Program-made: the position numbers and the translations under genes
DNA from: Halorientalis sp. LT38
Lineage (GTDB): Archaea; Halobacteriota; Halobacteria; Halobacteriales; Haloarculaceae
Assembly (NCBI RefSeq): GCF_037031225.1
Contig: NZ_JAYEZN010000001.1
Coordinates: forward strand, 2,542,001 to 2,606,000
DNA: 64,000 nt
Reading direction: 5' to 3'
Shown here: piece by piece, positions 50,250-59,974 of the stretch
Numbering within the stretch: position 1 is the first letter of the stretch
Layout: each line of letters opens with the position of its first letter
The notes under the pieces: model-generated
The model's database searches: none
What the model saw: only the letters and a program-made list of their open reading frames with translations
Told to the model about the DNA's origin: nothing

Positions 50250-51134
50250 TCAGTCCGCCGCGAGCGCTCGCCGGACCGCCACCTCGACCGGCGTCTGCTC
50301 GATGGGGACGACCGACTGGAGGTCCCGCTCGGGGTCGACGGTCACGGGGTTGCGCATGCTCTCGACCAGCGGCCGGGCGATGGCGTACTGGACGTCCGTC
50401 GTCAGTCGGAGCCAGTGCGAGGACAGTCCCGGGGACATCACCGGCACCGGCACGATCAGGACCCGCTTTCCCTTCTCCTGGGCGGTCAACTTCATGAGGG
50501 ACTCGTAGGACCACACCGTCGGCGCGCCGATGTCGTAGATGCCGCCCCGGGTCTCGTCGACGTCGAGGACGCCGATCAGGTACGCGATGGCGTCGTCGAT
50601 ACCGATCGGCTGACACGGCGTCCGCACCCACTTCGGGACCGTCATCACCGGCAGCCGGTCGGTGAGGTCGTCGACGATGCGAAAGCTCGCGCTGCCGGAT
50701 CCGATGACGATCGCCGCCCGGAGGACGGTCAGGTCGAAGCTTCCGGCTTCGAGCACGGACTCGACCTCCCGGCGGGAGGCGAGGTGCGGCGAGAGGTTCC
50801 GCTCGTCGCCGCTGATGCCGCTCAGATAGACCACTCTGTCGACGCCGGCCGCCGACGCCAGCTCCCGGAACCGGCGGGCGTAGGTCCGGTCCAGTTCCGC
50901 GAAGTTCTCGGCCGTGAGCGAGTGGATCAGGTAGTAGGCCGCGTCGATCCCCTCACAGAGCCCCGAAAGCGACGCCGGATCGCCGAGGTCGCCCTCGAAG
51001 AGCTCGACGTCGTCCGGAAACGCCGACCCGTCGACGCTCCGTGAGAAGGCGACGACGTCGTGGCCGGCCGAGCGTAGCGATTCGACGAGTCTGCTGCCGA
51101 CGAACCCGGTCGCTCCGACGACGAGAACACGCAT
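50250..51134 (-). CDS. NAD(P)-binding SDR protein (NmrA/YbjT-like)
   Basis: A 294-residue atypical short-chain dehydrogenase/reductase. The nucleotide motif is GATGFVGSRLV (7-17); FEGDLGDPASLSGLCEGIDAAYYLIHSL follows, then YLSGISG. The active-site YxxxK is absent, as in NmrA-like proteins, which sense the NAD(P) state or act on quinones or lipids. The ATG at 51134 begins the first beta strand. The small gap to 51189 suggests co-transcription with the lipoprotein gene. Confidence 0.82.
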   Translation of the reverse strand: MRVLVVGATGFVGSRLVESLRSAGHDVVAFSRSVDGSAFPDDVELFEGDLGDPASLSGLCEGIDAAYYLIHSLTAENFAELDRTYARRFRELASAAGVDRVVYLSGISGDERNLSPHLASRREVESVLEAGSFDLTVLRAAIVIGSGSASFRIVDDLTDRLPVMTVPKWVRTPCQPIGIDDAIAYLIGVLDVDETRGGIYDIGAPTVWSYESLMKLTAQEKGKRVLIVPVPVMSPGLSSHWLRLTTDVQYAIARPLVESMRNPVTVDPERDLQSVVPIEQTPVEVAVRRALAAD

Positions 51135-51188
51135 TGACGTGTATACGACGTGTTGCGACAAGGATGTTCGGTTGCTCGCCGCCCGGAA

Positions 51189-53282
51189 TCAGAGTTTTTC
51201 GGCGTCGACTGCCTGTTCGGTTCGACGACGCGCCTGCGCGAGTCGGTTGTCGGTCGCGCGACCGATATCGTCGGGGAGCGAGCCGCGGGCGTCGGCCAGT
51301 CGGGTCGAGACGCGCTCCAGCCGGGTCGCCACCGTTTCGAGATTGCGGTCCGCGTTCCCCCGGTTCCCGGCCTCGGCGTTCTCGGCCGCGCGTCGAGCGG
51401 CGGCCGTGACGGCGTCCAGCGCGTTCGCGAGCCCTTCCACGGCGTTTTGCTGGCCGCCACCACCGGCGCCGCCGGTCCTGTCGTCGTCGGTGTCGTCGGA
51501 GTCGCCGTCGCCCTCGACGGCCGCCACTTCGTCGCGGGTCTCGGCGGCCACGTCGGCGAGGTACGTCGCGAGCGGCGCCTTCCCCGTCCGGGGGTCGTCG
51601 ATCTGCACGCGCTCTTCCTGGCCCGGGTTGACGCGGAACGCACCGACCTCGTCCTCGCGGTCTCTGACTTCTGCGGTGTAGGCCCCGCCGCCGTGGACGT
51701 AGACGGCGTCCGGGCCGCTGAGGGGCGCGTCGTACATGCGCCCCGCGAAGTCGTCCTCGACCGCCAAGTCGCGCAAGTCGCTGTCCGCCTCGCTCGGGTC
51801 GATCTCCATCTTCACGGAGTTCTCGCGGGGCACGACGGGGATCTCGCCCTCGACACCCGCCGCGGTCACTGCCTCGTCCTCGGCGACGGTCACGGTCTCC
51901 GAGTGGGGTGTGACGCCCGCGCCGTTGATCGTCAGTTCGTGGTCGCCCGGCGGGACGTCCTGGACGACGGCGACGCCGTTGAACGTCGGGACGGCCTCGG
52001 GGTCGCTCCGGAGGAGCGCGATCGACTCGAGCGGCGAGGAGACGGTCGTCACCCCCTCGTCGTCGGGGGCGTCCTCGTCGGAGACGGCGGTGGTCACGCC
52101 GGCGACGACCTGGTGGACCGGCGAGGGCTCGCCGATGGCGTCGTAACGGTCGGCCAGCGCCTGGCGGTGGTTCGGTTCCGTGATGTCCGAGGCCGGGTCC
52201 GCGTAGCGCGGGTCCGTCCACGGCACGCCCGTGGTCGTGATGTGGCTGGCGATGGCGTCCTCCGCGAACTCCGGGATGGCGAACTCGAAACTCAACTGGG
52301 GACCGGTGAAGTCCGCGATGTGTTCGAGGTCGGCGCTCGGCTGTAACTCGTAGGACACGTCGGTCTCCTCGGCACTGGCGTCCTGGTAGTCGAACCGGGA
52401 GCCGGTCTCCCGCGCCGGGAGGTCCGGCGGCGACTGCAACGCGTCGAACGAGCGGATCGTCAGCGCGTCCGGAACGAGGTCCGCGGCCGCCACGGCCGGG
52501 AGGCGCTCGTGCTCGTAGATCGGGGCCCCGTCGAGTTCCGGGACCGCGTACGGGAGCGCGAGCCCTTCGTCACGCGGGAGCCCGTACGCCAGCGGGATCG
52601 CCGCGATGGCGTCGACGCCCTCGATGACGCTGTTGGTGATGTCGGCGACGCTCCCGTCCAGGGGGAATCGCTGGAAGTGTTCGGCGTCCTCGTTGACCGA
52701 GAGGCCGCTGGAGTGCGAGCCGAGCTCCGTCAGAATCCGCGGCCGGGTGCGGTCGGGGTCGAGGAACTCGTTGTTCGGGACCTTCCGCGAGTGCGAACTC
52801 GCGACGTGGAGTTGGGGAGCGCCGCTGTCGGTGTCCACGAACACCTGCAGGAGCTCCCAGTCGTGCCAGTGGAAGTTCGTGGTGAACTGGTCGAACACGG
52901 AGTAAAACCAGTACTGCACCACTGCGAGCGGCGACTCGTCGTACTCGACGACGTTGAAGAACGCGACCGGATCCGTGGGCTCGTCGCCGCCGGCCTCGAC
53001 GTAGCCGTTCAGCGCGTCGAACCCGTCGACGACGGTCTCGCCGTCCCGCTCGCTCTCGTAGGCTCGCGGGTCCGTCGGGAACCACTGCTCGTTCGCGTCG
53101 AAGTACAGCGTCGGTGCGAACCGCTCGGCGAGCGTCCGCGCCCGGTCGCCGTCGACGCTCGAGACCGAACCGTCGTCGCCGCCCTCGAACAGCGAACAGC
53201 CCGCCATCGAGGCCGCGGCGACGCCGGCCACGCCCGTCAGCACCGTCCGCCGGTCGATCGGGTGCGAGCGGTCGTCGCTCAT
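51189..53282 (-). CDS. Tat-exported lipoprotein with Vps62-like domain
   Basis: A 697-residue surface protein. The signal DRRTVLTGVAGVAAASMAGC combines a Tat twin-arginine with a lipobox (Cys 29). Residues 45-300 contain FAPTLYFDANEQWFPTDP, then VQYWFYSVFDQFTTNFHWHDWELLQVFVD, resembling the Vps62-like fold. Residues 430-560 are beta-rich, and 590-697 are helical and charged (AVEGLANALDAVTAAARRAAENAEAG region). Function unknown; the twin-domain arrangement suggests binding at the cell surface. The promoter is unclear. Confidence 0.68.
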   Translation of the reverse strand: MSDDRSHPIDRRTVLTGVAGVAAASMAGCSLFEGGDDGSVSSVDGDRARTLAERFAPTLYFDANEQWFPTDPRAYESERDGETVVDGFDALNGYVEAGGDEPTDPVAFFNVVEYDESPLAVVQYWFYSVFDQFTTNFHWHDWELLQVFVDTDSGAPQLHVASSHSRKVPNNEFLDPDRTRPRILTELGSHSSGLSVNEDAEHFQRFPLDGSVADITNSVIEGVDAIAAIPLAYGLPRDEGLALPYAVPELDGAPIYEHERLPAVAAADLVPDALTIRSFDALQSPPDLPARETGSRFDYQDASAEETDVSYELQPSADLEHIADFTGPQLSFEFAIPEFAEDAIASHITTTGVPWTDPRYADPASDITEPNHRQALADRYDAIGEPSPVHQVVAGVTTAVSDEDAPDDEGVTTVSSPLESIALLRSDPEAVPTFNGVAVVQDVPPGDHELTINGAGVTPHSETVTVAEDEAVTAAGVEGEIPVVPRENSVKMEIDPSEADSDLRDLAVEDDFAGRMYDAPLSGPDAVYVHGGGAYTAEVRDREDEVGAFRVNPGQEERVQIDDPRTGKAPLATYLADVAAETRDEVAAVEGDGDSDDTDDDRTGGAGGGGQQNAVEGLANALDAVTAAARRAAENAEAGNRGNADRNLETVATRLERVSTRLADARGSLPDDIGRATDNRLAQARRRTEQAVDAEKL

Positions 53283-53541
53283 CTGTCACACGGTCCGAGC
53301 ACACGGGTGTGACGGCGCCGCGGAGACGAGAATTCCCGTAGACGTATTGTTTGCATACTGATATACGCTAGTTCGGGCGACCGCTCATATCGCTTGTGGC
53401 CCCGCGGACGCGAGCGCGAGACCGGCGCCGTCGAACCGGCGACGCCGACCACGAGCCGCAAGCCTCGACCATTTTAGTGGATGGGCCGACTCGACCCGGT
53501 ATGGAATCACAGCGACCGGACGGCCCAGGTGGGGCGGGCTC

Positions 53542-54924
53542 ATGGTGAACGTCGCCCTCTCGGTGGGACAATTGCTCCTCGCGCTCGTCCTCGTCGTGCT
53601 GAACGGCTTCTTCGTCGCCGCGGAGTTCGCGTTCGTCCGCGTTCGCGGGACCTCGGTCGAACAGCTGGCCGCGGAGGGACGGACCGGCGCCGGCGCGCTG
53701 GAGGACGTGATGGCGGGCCTCGACGACTACCTCGCGACGACTCAGCTCGGCATCACCATCGCCTCGCTGGGGCTGGGGTGGGTCGGCGAACCCGCCGTGG
53801 CGTCGCTGCTCGAACCCGTGCTGGCACCGATCCTGCCGGAGAGCCTCCTCCACCTGGTGTCCTTCGCCATCGGCTTCACCATCGTCACCTTCCTCCACGT
53901 CGTCTTCGGCGAACTCGCGCCGAAGACCATCGCCATCTCGAAGACCGAGCAGCTCTCGCTGTTTCTCGCCCCGCCGATGAAGCTCGCGTACTTCCTGCTC
54001 TATCCGGGGATCGTCGTCTTCAACGGCGCGGCCAACGCCTTCACGCGGATGCTCGGCGTCCCGCCGGCCTCCGAGTCCGACGAGACGCTGGGCGAGCGGG
54101 AGATCCGCCGGGTGCTGGCGCGCTCGGGCGAGGAGGGCAACATCGACGCGGCGGAGGTGGAGATGATCGAGCGGGTGTTCGACCTCGACGACACGGTCGT
54201 GCGGGAGGTCATGGTTCCGCGGCCGGACGTGGTGAGCGTGCCGGCCGACGCCACGCTGGCCGAACTCCGGACGATCGTCCTCGAGGCCGGCCACACGCGG
54301 TATCCGGTCCGCGACGCCGAGGACGAGGATCAGATCGTCGGCTTCGTCGACGTCAAGGACGTGCTGGCCGCGACAGAGGCCGAGGACGGCGCGGGCACGA
54401 CCGCCGGCGACCTCGCCCACGAGGTGATCGTGGTGCCGGAGACGACGGCGATCGACGACCTGCTGTTGCAGTTCCAGGCCGAACACCAGCAGATGGCCGC
54501 GATCATCGACGAGTGGGGCTCTCTCGAGGGGATCGCGACCGTCGAGGACGTCGTCGAGGCCGTCGTCGGCAACCTCCGCGACGGGTTCGACGTCGACGCG
54601 CGCGAACCCGGGATCCGCGAGCGCGACGACGGCGGCTACGACGTCGACGGCGGCGTCCCGCTGTCGGCCGTCAACGACGACCTCGGGACCGCCTTCGAGA
54701 GCGAGGCGGTCGAGACCATCGGCGGACTGGTCCTCGCCGGCCTGGACCGCGCGCCCGAAGTCGGCGACACCGTCGACGTGGACGGCTACCCCGTCGAAGT
54801 GACGGGCGTTGATGGCAACCGGATCTCGACGGTCCGGATCCAGGAGTCGGACGACGGTGACGGAGAGGGCGGTGACGGCGACGACCGGGAGGGCGACGAG
54901 GGCGACGATCCGGCGGCCGAGTGA
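53542..54924 (+). CDS. CNNM/CorC-type membrane protein with CBS pair
   Basis: A 460-residue protein of the HlyC/CorC family. DUF21 transmembrane residues 1-175 contain NGFFVAAEFAFVRVR and TTQLGITIASLGLGWVGEP. The CBS pair (about 205-330) has VREVMVPRPDVVSVPADATLAELRTI and DEWGSLEGIATVEDVVEAVVG, and the CorC_HlyC domain is at 350-440. The tail is Asp/Glu/Gly-rich. CNNM proteins move or regulate Mg2+ and other divalent cations. Confidence 0.86.
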   Translation: MVNVALSVGQLLLALVLVVLNGFFVAAEFAFVRVRGTSVEQLAAEGRTGAGALEDVMAGLDDYLATTQLGITIASLGLGWVGEPAVASLLEPVLAPILPESLLHLVSFAIGFTIVTFLHVVFGELAPKTIAISKTEQLSLFLAPPMKLAYFLLYPGIVVFNGAANAFTRMLGVPPASESDETLGEREIRRVLARSGEEGNIDAAEVEMIERVFDLDDTVVREVMVPRPDVVSVPADATLAELRTIVLEAGHTRYPVRDAEDEDQIVGFVDVKDVLAATEAEDGAGTTAGDLAHEVIVVPETTAIDDLLLQFQAEHQQMAAIIDEWGSLEGIATVEDVVEAVVGNLRDGFDVDAREPGIRERDDGGYDVDGGVPLSAVNDDLGTAFESEAVETIGGLVLAGLDRAPEVGDTVDVDGYPVEVTGVDGNRISTVRIQESDDGDGEGGDGDDREGDEGDDPAAE

Positions 54925-54929
54925 GGCCG

Positions 54930-56204
54930 CTACGGCCGGTCGAGAAAGAGCGTCAGGTGGCTGACGACGGTCCGGTTCTCCAGGCCGCCGGCGAGTGCGC
55001 CCGAGAGGACGCCGATGGTGCTGATGAACGCCCCGGTGCGGACGAGGTCGACAAGCCCGATCGAGGGGTCCTCGAGGCTGGGCCAGTTCGCCATCAGGTT
55101 CGGCGGGAAGACGGCCAGTTCGACGACCAGGATGATCGACAGCACGAGCGCGAACAGCCCGCACATCGCCAGGACGAGGACGAGGAAGACGGTTACATTT
55201 ACGAGGGCCGTGTGCTCGGTCACCAGCCGCTGACGTCGCCGCGGGAAGGAGAGATTCTGCGCGAACAGGAGATAGATCGCGGCCGCGAGGACGCTGACGG
55301 CGGCGAACAGCGTCGCAGTGAGGTTGTCCATGTGGACGCCCACGTCCCACGACTCGGCGCTGAAGACGATGACCAGCGTCGGGGTCACCGCCGCCGTCGA
55401 CAGTTTCGGCAGCGACAGCGGCAACAGCGGCGCCCGGCTGTCGACGAGCGCGCGCCCGATCCGGCCGGCGTTGCCGAGCGCGCTCTTCGCGTGGAAGCCG
55501 ACGCGGGCGAGGGCTCCCTTCGGACTGACCTCCGTCGCGGGGATCTCGCCGGCGATCCGACGGAGGTAGGTCTCGACGTCCGCGTCCATCGCCGGGACGG
55601 CCCGGCGATCGGACTCGAAGACGAACGGTTCCATGACGCCGCCGTCGGCGTCGCGGTGGCGGGCGCCGAGGACGTGGCCGATCAGGTGGACCAGCAGGGT
55701 CGCCCCGTTCCAGCGGACGGCCGGGTCGTCGAGCGCGCGTTCGGACTCGCCGCGGGGGGCGCGCCGCAGGTTCCGCGTCGAGACGACGGTGACGCGGGCC
55801 AGCGGCGAGGCCAGTCCCGGGACGAACCGCTCCTTGCTCGAGACGAGGGGCACGTCGGTCACCGCGACCACGAGGTCGTACGGTCCCTCGACCATCAGGT
55901 GGGTGGCGCGGTCGAGGAACTCCGAGGGACGGCGCCGGTCGTGGTCCGGGAGCCGCGCCGGATCCTCGAGGTAGAACCGCCAGCCGACGGCCGTAGCCGC
56001 GGCCAGTTCGTCGACCGCATCCGCGGCCGCCTGCGCCGCGAACGAGCGGAGCCCGTCGGCGTCGCCCCCGGGCGCGTGGGCGACCAGCACGCCGACGTCG
56101 ACCTGCAGGTCGAGCGACCCCTCGCACTCGGCTGCAATCAACTGGGCCCCCTCGGGGTCCGCCCCCGTGGCGGCAGGGCCCCGATCCGATTCCGGGCGAG
56201 TCAT
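54930..56204 (-). CDS. Metzincin-like membrane protein with HLIGH motif
   Basis: A 424-residue protein. Residues 30-200 form a soluble zincin-like domain ending in HLIGHVLGARH (173-183), followed by GGVMEPF (188-194), which resembles a metzincin Met-turn. The pattern HxxxHxxGxxH is complete, but the catalytic Glu at the second position is Leu 174. Residues 260-420 contain four membrane helices. It could be an inactive metal-binding protease relative or a membrane-anchored sensor. The convergent CNNM gene ends 5 bp away. Confidence 0.7.
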   Translation of the reverse strand: MTRPESDRGPAATGADPEGAQLIAAECEGSLDLQVDVGVLVAHAPGGDADGLRSFAAQAAADAVDELAAATAVGWRFYLEDPARLPDHDRRRPSEFLDRATHLMVEGPYDLVVAVTDVPLVSSKERFVPGLASPLARVTVVSTRNLRRAPRGESERALDDPAVRWNGATLLVHLIGHVLGARHRDADGGVMEPFVFESDRRAVPAMDADVETYLRRIAGEIPATEVSPKGALARVGFHAKSALGNAGRIGRALVDSRAPLLPLSLPKLSTAAVTPTLVIVFSAESWDVGVHMDNLTATLFAAVSVLAAAIYLLFAQNLSFPRRRQRLVTEHTALVNVTVFLVLVLAMCGLFALVLSIILVVELAVFPPNLMANWPSLEDPSIGLVDLVRTGAFISTIGVLSGALAGGLENRTVVSHLTLFLDRP

Positions 56205-56315
56205 CGAGGTCGTCCGTTCCCCGCGAACGCACTTAACGGCCCGTGAGGACGTGCTTTTCTGGCCCGAAGTCGGCCACAGGTTTTTGTAGGCCAGTACGAT
56301 ACGTTGTGTCATCCC

Positions 56316-58112
56316 ATGAACGCCGGGCGCGTCGTGTTGTACGTGGGGGCCGACGAGGAGCGGGCCGCGTCGCTGCGGGGGGAGAGCGACGACGCGACGG
56401 TGGTCGAGCGGGTGGCCACGGTGGCCGAGGCGACGGAGCGACTGGACGACGTCGTCTCGGTCGTGAGCGAGGCGACGCTCGCGGACGGGACCGGTCTCGA
56501 CCTCTGCCGGACGATCAGGACGCGGTACGACGACGTGGCCTTCGTCCTCGTCCCCGAGACGGGGAGCGACGAGGGGGCGCGGCGGGCCGTGTCCGCCGGC
56601 GTCGACGAGTACGTCCCCGCCGGGACGATCGACGGCCCGGCGGACCTCTGGTCGGTGGTGCTCGACGCCATCGAGCGGGCCTGTGACGAACAGCGGCGGT
56701 ACCGAAAACTGGTCGAGCAGACGACGGACGCCATCGCGATCGTCGACCCCGACACGACGATCCGGTACGTCAGCCCGGGCATCGAGGAGATCCTGGGGTA
56801 TCCCCCGGCCGAACTGGTCGGCCGACGCGGCACCGAGATCGTCCATCCCGAGTATCGTGAGCAGGTACTCGAACGGCTCGCGGCCAGCCTCGCCGACCCG
56901 GAGGAGAGCATCGGCCTGGTCTACCGGGCCGAACACGCAGACGGCGGGTACCGCTGGCTCGAGACGCGGGGCCGGAGCTACCTCGACGATCCGGCCATCG
57001 CCGGGACGGTCGTCAGCATCCGTGACGTCACCGAGCGCCGGGAACGCAAGCGCGAACTCGAGCTGTACGAGAACATGCTCAACACGGTTCCGGACTGCGT
57101 CTACGCCGTCGACGAGGACGGGAACTTCCTCGCGGCCAACGAGACCGCGCTCGAGACCGTGGGGGCCCCGGAGTCGGACGTGATCGGCAGCCACGCCTCG
57201 ATCTGTATGACCGAGCACGACATCGAGCGCGGCCGGGACCTCATCCGGGACCTGCTCGAGAGCGACGCGGAGAAGGCGATCTACGAGATGGACCTGCACC
57301 CGATCGAGGGCGAGCCGATCCCCGCGGAGAACCACGTGGCACTGCTGACCGACGAGGACGGGCGCTTTCGCGGCTCGGTCGGCGTCCTCCGCGACGTCAG
57401 CGACCGCCTGGAGCGAGAACGGCGCCTCACCGTCCTCAACCGGGCGTTGCGTCACGACCTGCGCAACAGCATGCACGTCGTCATGGCCAACGCCGAACTG
57501 ATCCGGCACTCCGTCTCGGACCCGGCGGCACAGGCCAAACTCGACACGATCGTCGAGCGGGCCGAACAGATCGACAGCCTGAGCGAGAAGGCACGAGAGA
57601 TCGAGCAGACGCTGGGCCACCGCGAGCGGACGCGGCGGTCGATCGACCTGGCGGCGCTGCTGTCCGACCAGATCGAGCGGTTCCGGACTGCACACCCCGA
57701 GGCGACCGTCGAGGCCGACCTGCCCGACCACGCCTGGGTGGCGGCGACCGGGCTGATCGACACGGCCGTCGAGAACCTCATCGAAAACAGCATTCAACAC
57801 ACCGACGAACCGCGGGTCCGCGTGTCGCTCGCGGTCGAGGACGACACCGTCACCGTCTCGGTCGCCGACGACGGCCCGGGGATTCCGGAGAAGGAGCGCC
57901 GCGTGGTCGGCAAGGGGAGCGAGACGCCGCTCGACCACGCCAGCGGTCTCGGGCTGTGGCTGGTCACCTGGATCACCCGCGACTCCGGCGGCGAGGTGGC
58001 GTTCGAGACGTCCGAGGACGGCGGGAGCCTGGTGCGCATCCGCCTGGACCGGGCGAACCCACGGGTCGACGGCGACGGGGGCCCGGCGTCCGCGGACGAA
58101 GCGAGCGAGTGA
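56316..58112 (+). CDS. PAS-domain sensor histidine kinase with pseudo-receiver
   Basis: A 598-residue cytoplasmic kinase. Residues 5-125 are receiver-like but the phosphoacceptor segment reads VVSEATLADGTG, without the usual Asp. Two PAS domains lie at about 128-245 (IAIVDPDTTIRYVSPGIEEILGY) and 255-365 (VYAVDEDGNFLAANETALETVG). The dimerisation box is LRHDLRNSMHVV with the phospho-histidine, and the ATPase domain has NLIENSIQH, DDGPGI and GLGLWLV. The partner regulator is not nearby. Confidence 0.86.
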   Translation: MNAGRVVLYVGADEERAASLRGESDDATVVERVATVAEATERLDDVVSVVSEATLADGTGLDLCRTIRTRYDDVAFVLVPETGSDEGARRAVSAGVDEYVPAGTIDGPADLWSVVLDAIERACDEQRRYRKLVEQTTDAIAIVDPDTTIRYVSPGIEEILGYPPAELVGRRGTEIVHPEYREQVLERLAASLADPEESIGLVYRAEHADGGYRWLETRGRSYLDDPAIAGTVVSIRDVTERRERKRELELYENMLNTVPDCVYAVDEDGNFLAANETALETVGAPESDVIGSHASICMTEHDIERGRDLIRDLLESDAEKAIYEMDLHPIEGEPIPAENHVALLTDEDGRFRGSVGVLRDVSDRLERERRLTVLNRALRHDLRNSMHVVMANAELIRHSVSDPAAQAKLDTIVERAEQIDSLSEKAREIEQTLGHRERTRRSIDLAALLSDQIERFRTAHPEATVEADLPDHAWVAATGLIDTAVENLIENSIQHTDEPRVRVSLAVEDDTVTVSVADDGPGIPEKERRVVGKGSETPLDHASGLGLWLVTWITRDSGGEVAFETSEDGGSLVRIRLDRANPRVDGDGGPASADEASE

Positions 58113-58157
58113 CCGGTCACGGGCGCGCAATTAAGGGGGAAGCCGACGTAGGTCGGT

Positions 58158-58568
58158 GTGAGCGGGACGATGACGGCACAGGACGACGACGACCGCTTCG
58201 CCATCCCCAGTCGGCCGGAGCGGCGCTACCCCCGCGGTGGCGGCGTCGAGTACGAGGGCGGGACGACGTTCTCGCTCGCGGCCGTCCCCGAGCGGGAGGA
58301 CGCCTGGCTCGGGGGCGTCGTCCGGAGTGTCCTCGACGGCGAGGGCTACACGTACGGTGACTGGCTCGACCTGCCGATGCCGCTCTATCTGGTCCACGAC
58401 GAGGCGACCGGCGACGTGTTCCGGGTCAGCGTCCGCGACTCGCGGGTGCGGCTACACGTCCTGCCGGAGACGGAGACGGTCGGGCTCCGGCGCTTTTTCG
58501 ACCGTCTGCGGGGCCACACGGACGAGATCGAGTGGGAGGTGACCCGCCGGGTCGAGGGCGGGGTCTGA
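58158..58568 (+). CDS. Small haloarchaeal protein of unknown function
   Basis: A 136-residue protein with a central alternating pattern (AWLGGVVRSVLDGEGYTYGDWLDLPMPLYLVHDEATG) and a charged C-terminus (LRRFFDRLRGHTDEIEWEVTRRV). No family is recognised. The GTG at 58158 has a TTAA core about 27 bp upstream; an internal ATG at 58170 is possible. It follows the kinase gene after 45 bp. Confidence 0.6.
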   Translation: MSGTMTAQDDDDRFAIPSRPERRYPRGGGVEYEGGTTFSLAAVPEREDAWLGGVVRSVLDGEGYTYGDWLDLPMPLYLVHDEATGDVFRVSVRDSRVRLHVLPETETVGLRRFFDRLRGHTDEIEWEVTRRVEGGV

Positions 58569-58639
58569 ACGATACCCACCGAACCCCGGCCGACGCAGGA
58601 CACGTAACCGACTTATCACCGGGTACCCATTCCACGAGC

Positions 58640-59866
58640 ATGACCGTCTCCCGCGAAGTCGAGTTGCAGGGACACATCATCGACTCGGGGATGATGCAGA
58701 CCTGTTTCGGCATCATCATGGACATGGGCGGGGCTTTCGAGGTCGAGCAGTTCGACATCGGTCGCCAGAAGGACAAACAGTCCTACGCGAAACTGCTCGT
58801 GACCGCCGACTCGGAGGAACGGCTCCAGTCCATCGTCCACGAACTCCACCAGAACGGGGCCAATCCCGCCGACCCGGACGACGCCACGCTCGAACCCGCG
58901 CCGGCCGACCAGGTCGTCCCGAAGGGCTTCTACTCGACGACCAACCACCCCACCGAGATCCGCTACGACGGCCAGTGGATCGCCGTCGAGAACATCGAGA
59001 TGGACTGTGCGGTGATCGTCGAAGACGGTGACGACCCGAGAGCGTACACGAAAGTCCTCAACGGCGTCGAGAAGGGCGATCTGATCGTCACGGGCGAGGC
59101 GGGCATCCGCGTCAGCCCGCCCGAACGCCCCCGCGACTCGGGCGGGGCCTTCGGCTTCATGCAGGGCGGCGTCTCCTCGGAGCGCCCCTCGGAAACTACT
59201 ATCGCGAACATCGCGGAGGCCATCGAGGAGACCAAGGCCGAGGGCGGGAAGGTCCTGGCCGTCTGTGGCCCCGCGCTGATCCACTCCGGCGCTCGCGAGG
59301 ACCTCGCGCGTCTGGTCCGCGAGGGGTACGTCGACATGATCTCGGCGGGCAACGGCTTCGCCGTCCACGACATCGAGCGGGACATCTACGGCACCTCGCT
59401 GGGGATGGACACCGAGAGTCTCGACCACCCCCGGAAGGGCCACAAACACCACATCTACACCATCTCGGAGGTGATCCGCGCCGGCGGCATCGAGGACGCC
59501 GTCGACGAGGGCGTCATCGAGTCCGGCGTCATGTACGAGTGCGTCGACAACGACCGCCCCTACGTGCTGGCGGGATCGGTCCGCGACGACGGCCCCCTGC
59601 CGGACACCATTACCGACGCCGTCGAGGCCCAGAACGCCATCCGCGAGCAGGCCCACGAGGCCGACATGGTGCTCATGCTGTCTACCATGCTCCACTCCGT
59701 CGCCGTGGGGAACTGCCTCCCCTCCACGACGCGGGTCGTCTGCGTCGACATCAACCCCGCGACGGTCACCCAGTTGCTGGATCGCGGCTCGGCGCAGGCC
59801 GTCGGGATGGTGACCGACATCGGCACCTTCGTGCCGATCCTGTCGGAGAAGATTCTGGAGGAGTAG
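58640..59866 (+). CDS. LOR/SDH-type bifunctional conserved-domain protein (TIGR00300)
   Basis: A 408-residue protein of the archaeal family related to the LOR/SDH domain of plant lysine-degrading enzymes and to cyanobacterial ArgZ-type ornithine/arginine enzymes. The first domain begins VSREVELQGHIIDSGMMQTCFGIIMDMGG. The NAD(P)-binding half has KVLAVCGPALIHSG and VVCVDINPATVTQLLDRGS. Archaeal members have been associated with ornithine cyclodeaminase activity, giving proline from ornithine. The ATG at 58640 precedes the first strand. Confidence 0.8.
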   Translation: MTVSREVELQGHIIDSGMMQTCFGIIMDMGGAFEVEQFDIGRQKDKQSYAKLLVTADSEERLQSIVHELHQNGANPADPDDATLEPAPADQVVPKGFYSTTNHPTEIRYDGQWIAVENIEMDCAVIVEDGDDPRAYTKVLNGVEKGDLIVTGEAGIRVSPPERPRDSGGAFGFMQGGVSSERPSETTIANIAEAIEETKAEGGKVLAVCGPALIHSGAREDLARLVREGYVDMISAGNGFAVHDIERDIYGTSLGMDTESLDHPRKGHKHHIYTISEVIRAGGIEDAVDEGVIESGVMYECVDNDRPYVLAGSVRDDGPLPDTITDAVEAQNAIREQAHEADMVLMLSTMLHSVAVGNCLPSTTRVVCVDINPATVTQLLDRGSAQAVGMVTDIGTFVPILSEKILEE

Positions 59867-59974
59867 CGAGCCCTCGGCCTGGCGAACGGTGAAACCGTGA
59901 GCCAGTGAGCGAGGGATTCCGGCACCGCCGGTCTGCCGGGTACATTTATTTGCTCGACCTGTGAACGAGCCGAC

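Noticed and set aside
54930-58130. Very long minus-strand open frame spanning the histidine kinase gene
   Set aside because: Only the 54930-56204 part has protein character; the rest is the shadow of the plus-strand kinase, as is usual in GC-rich DNA.
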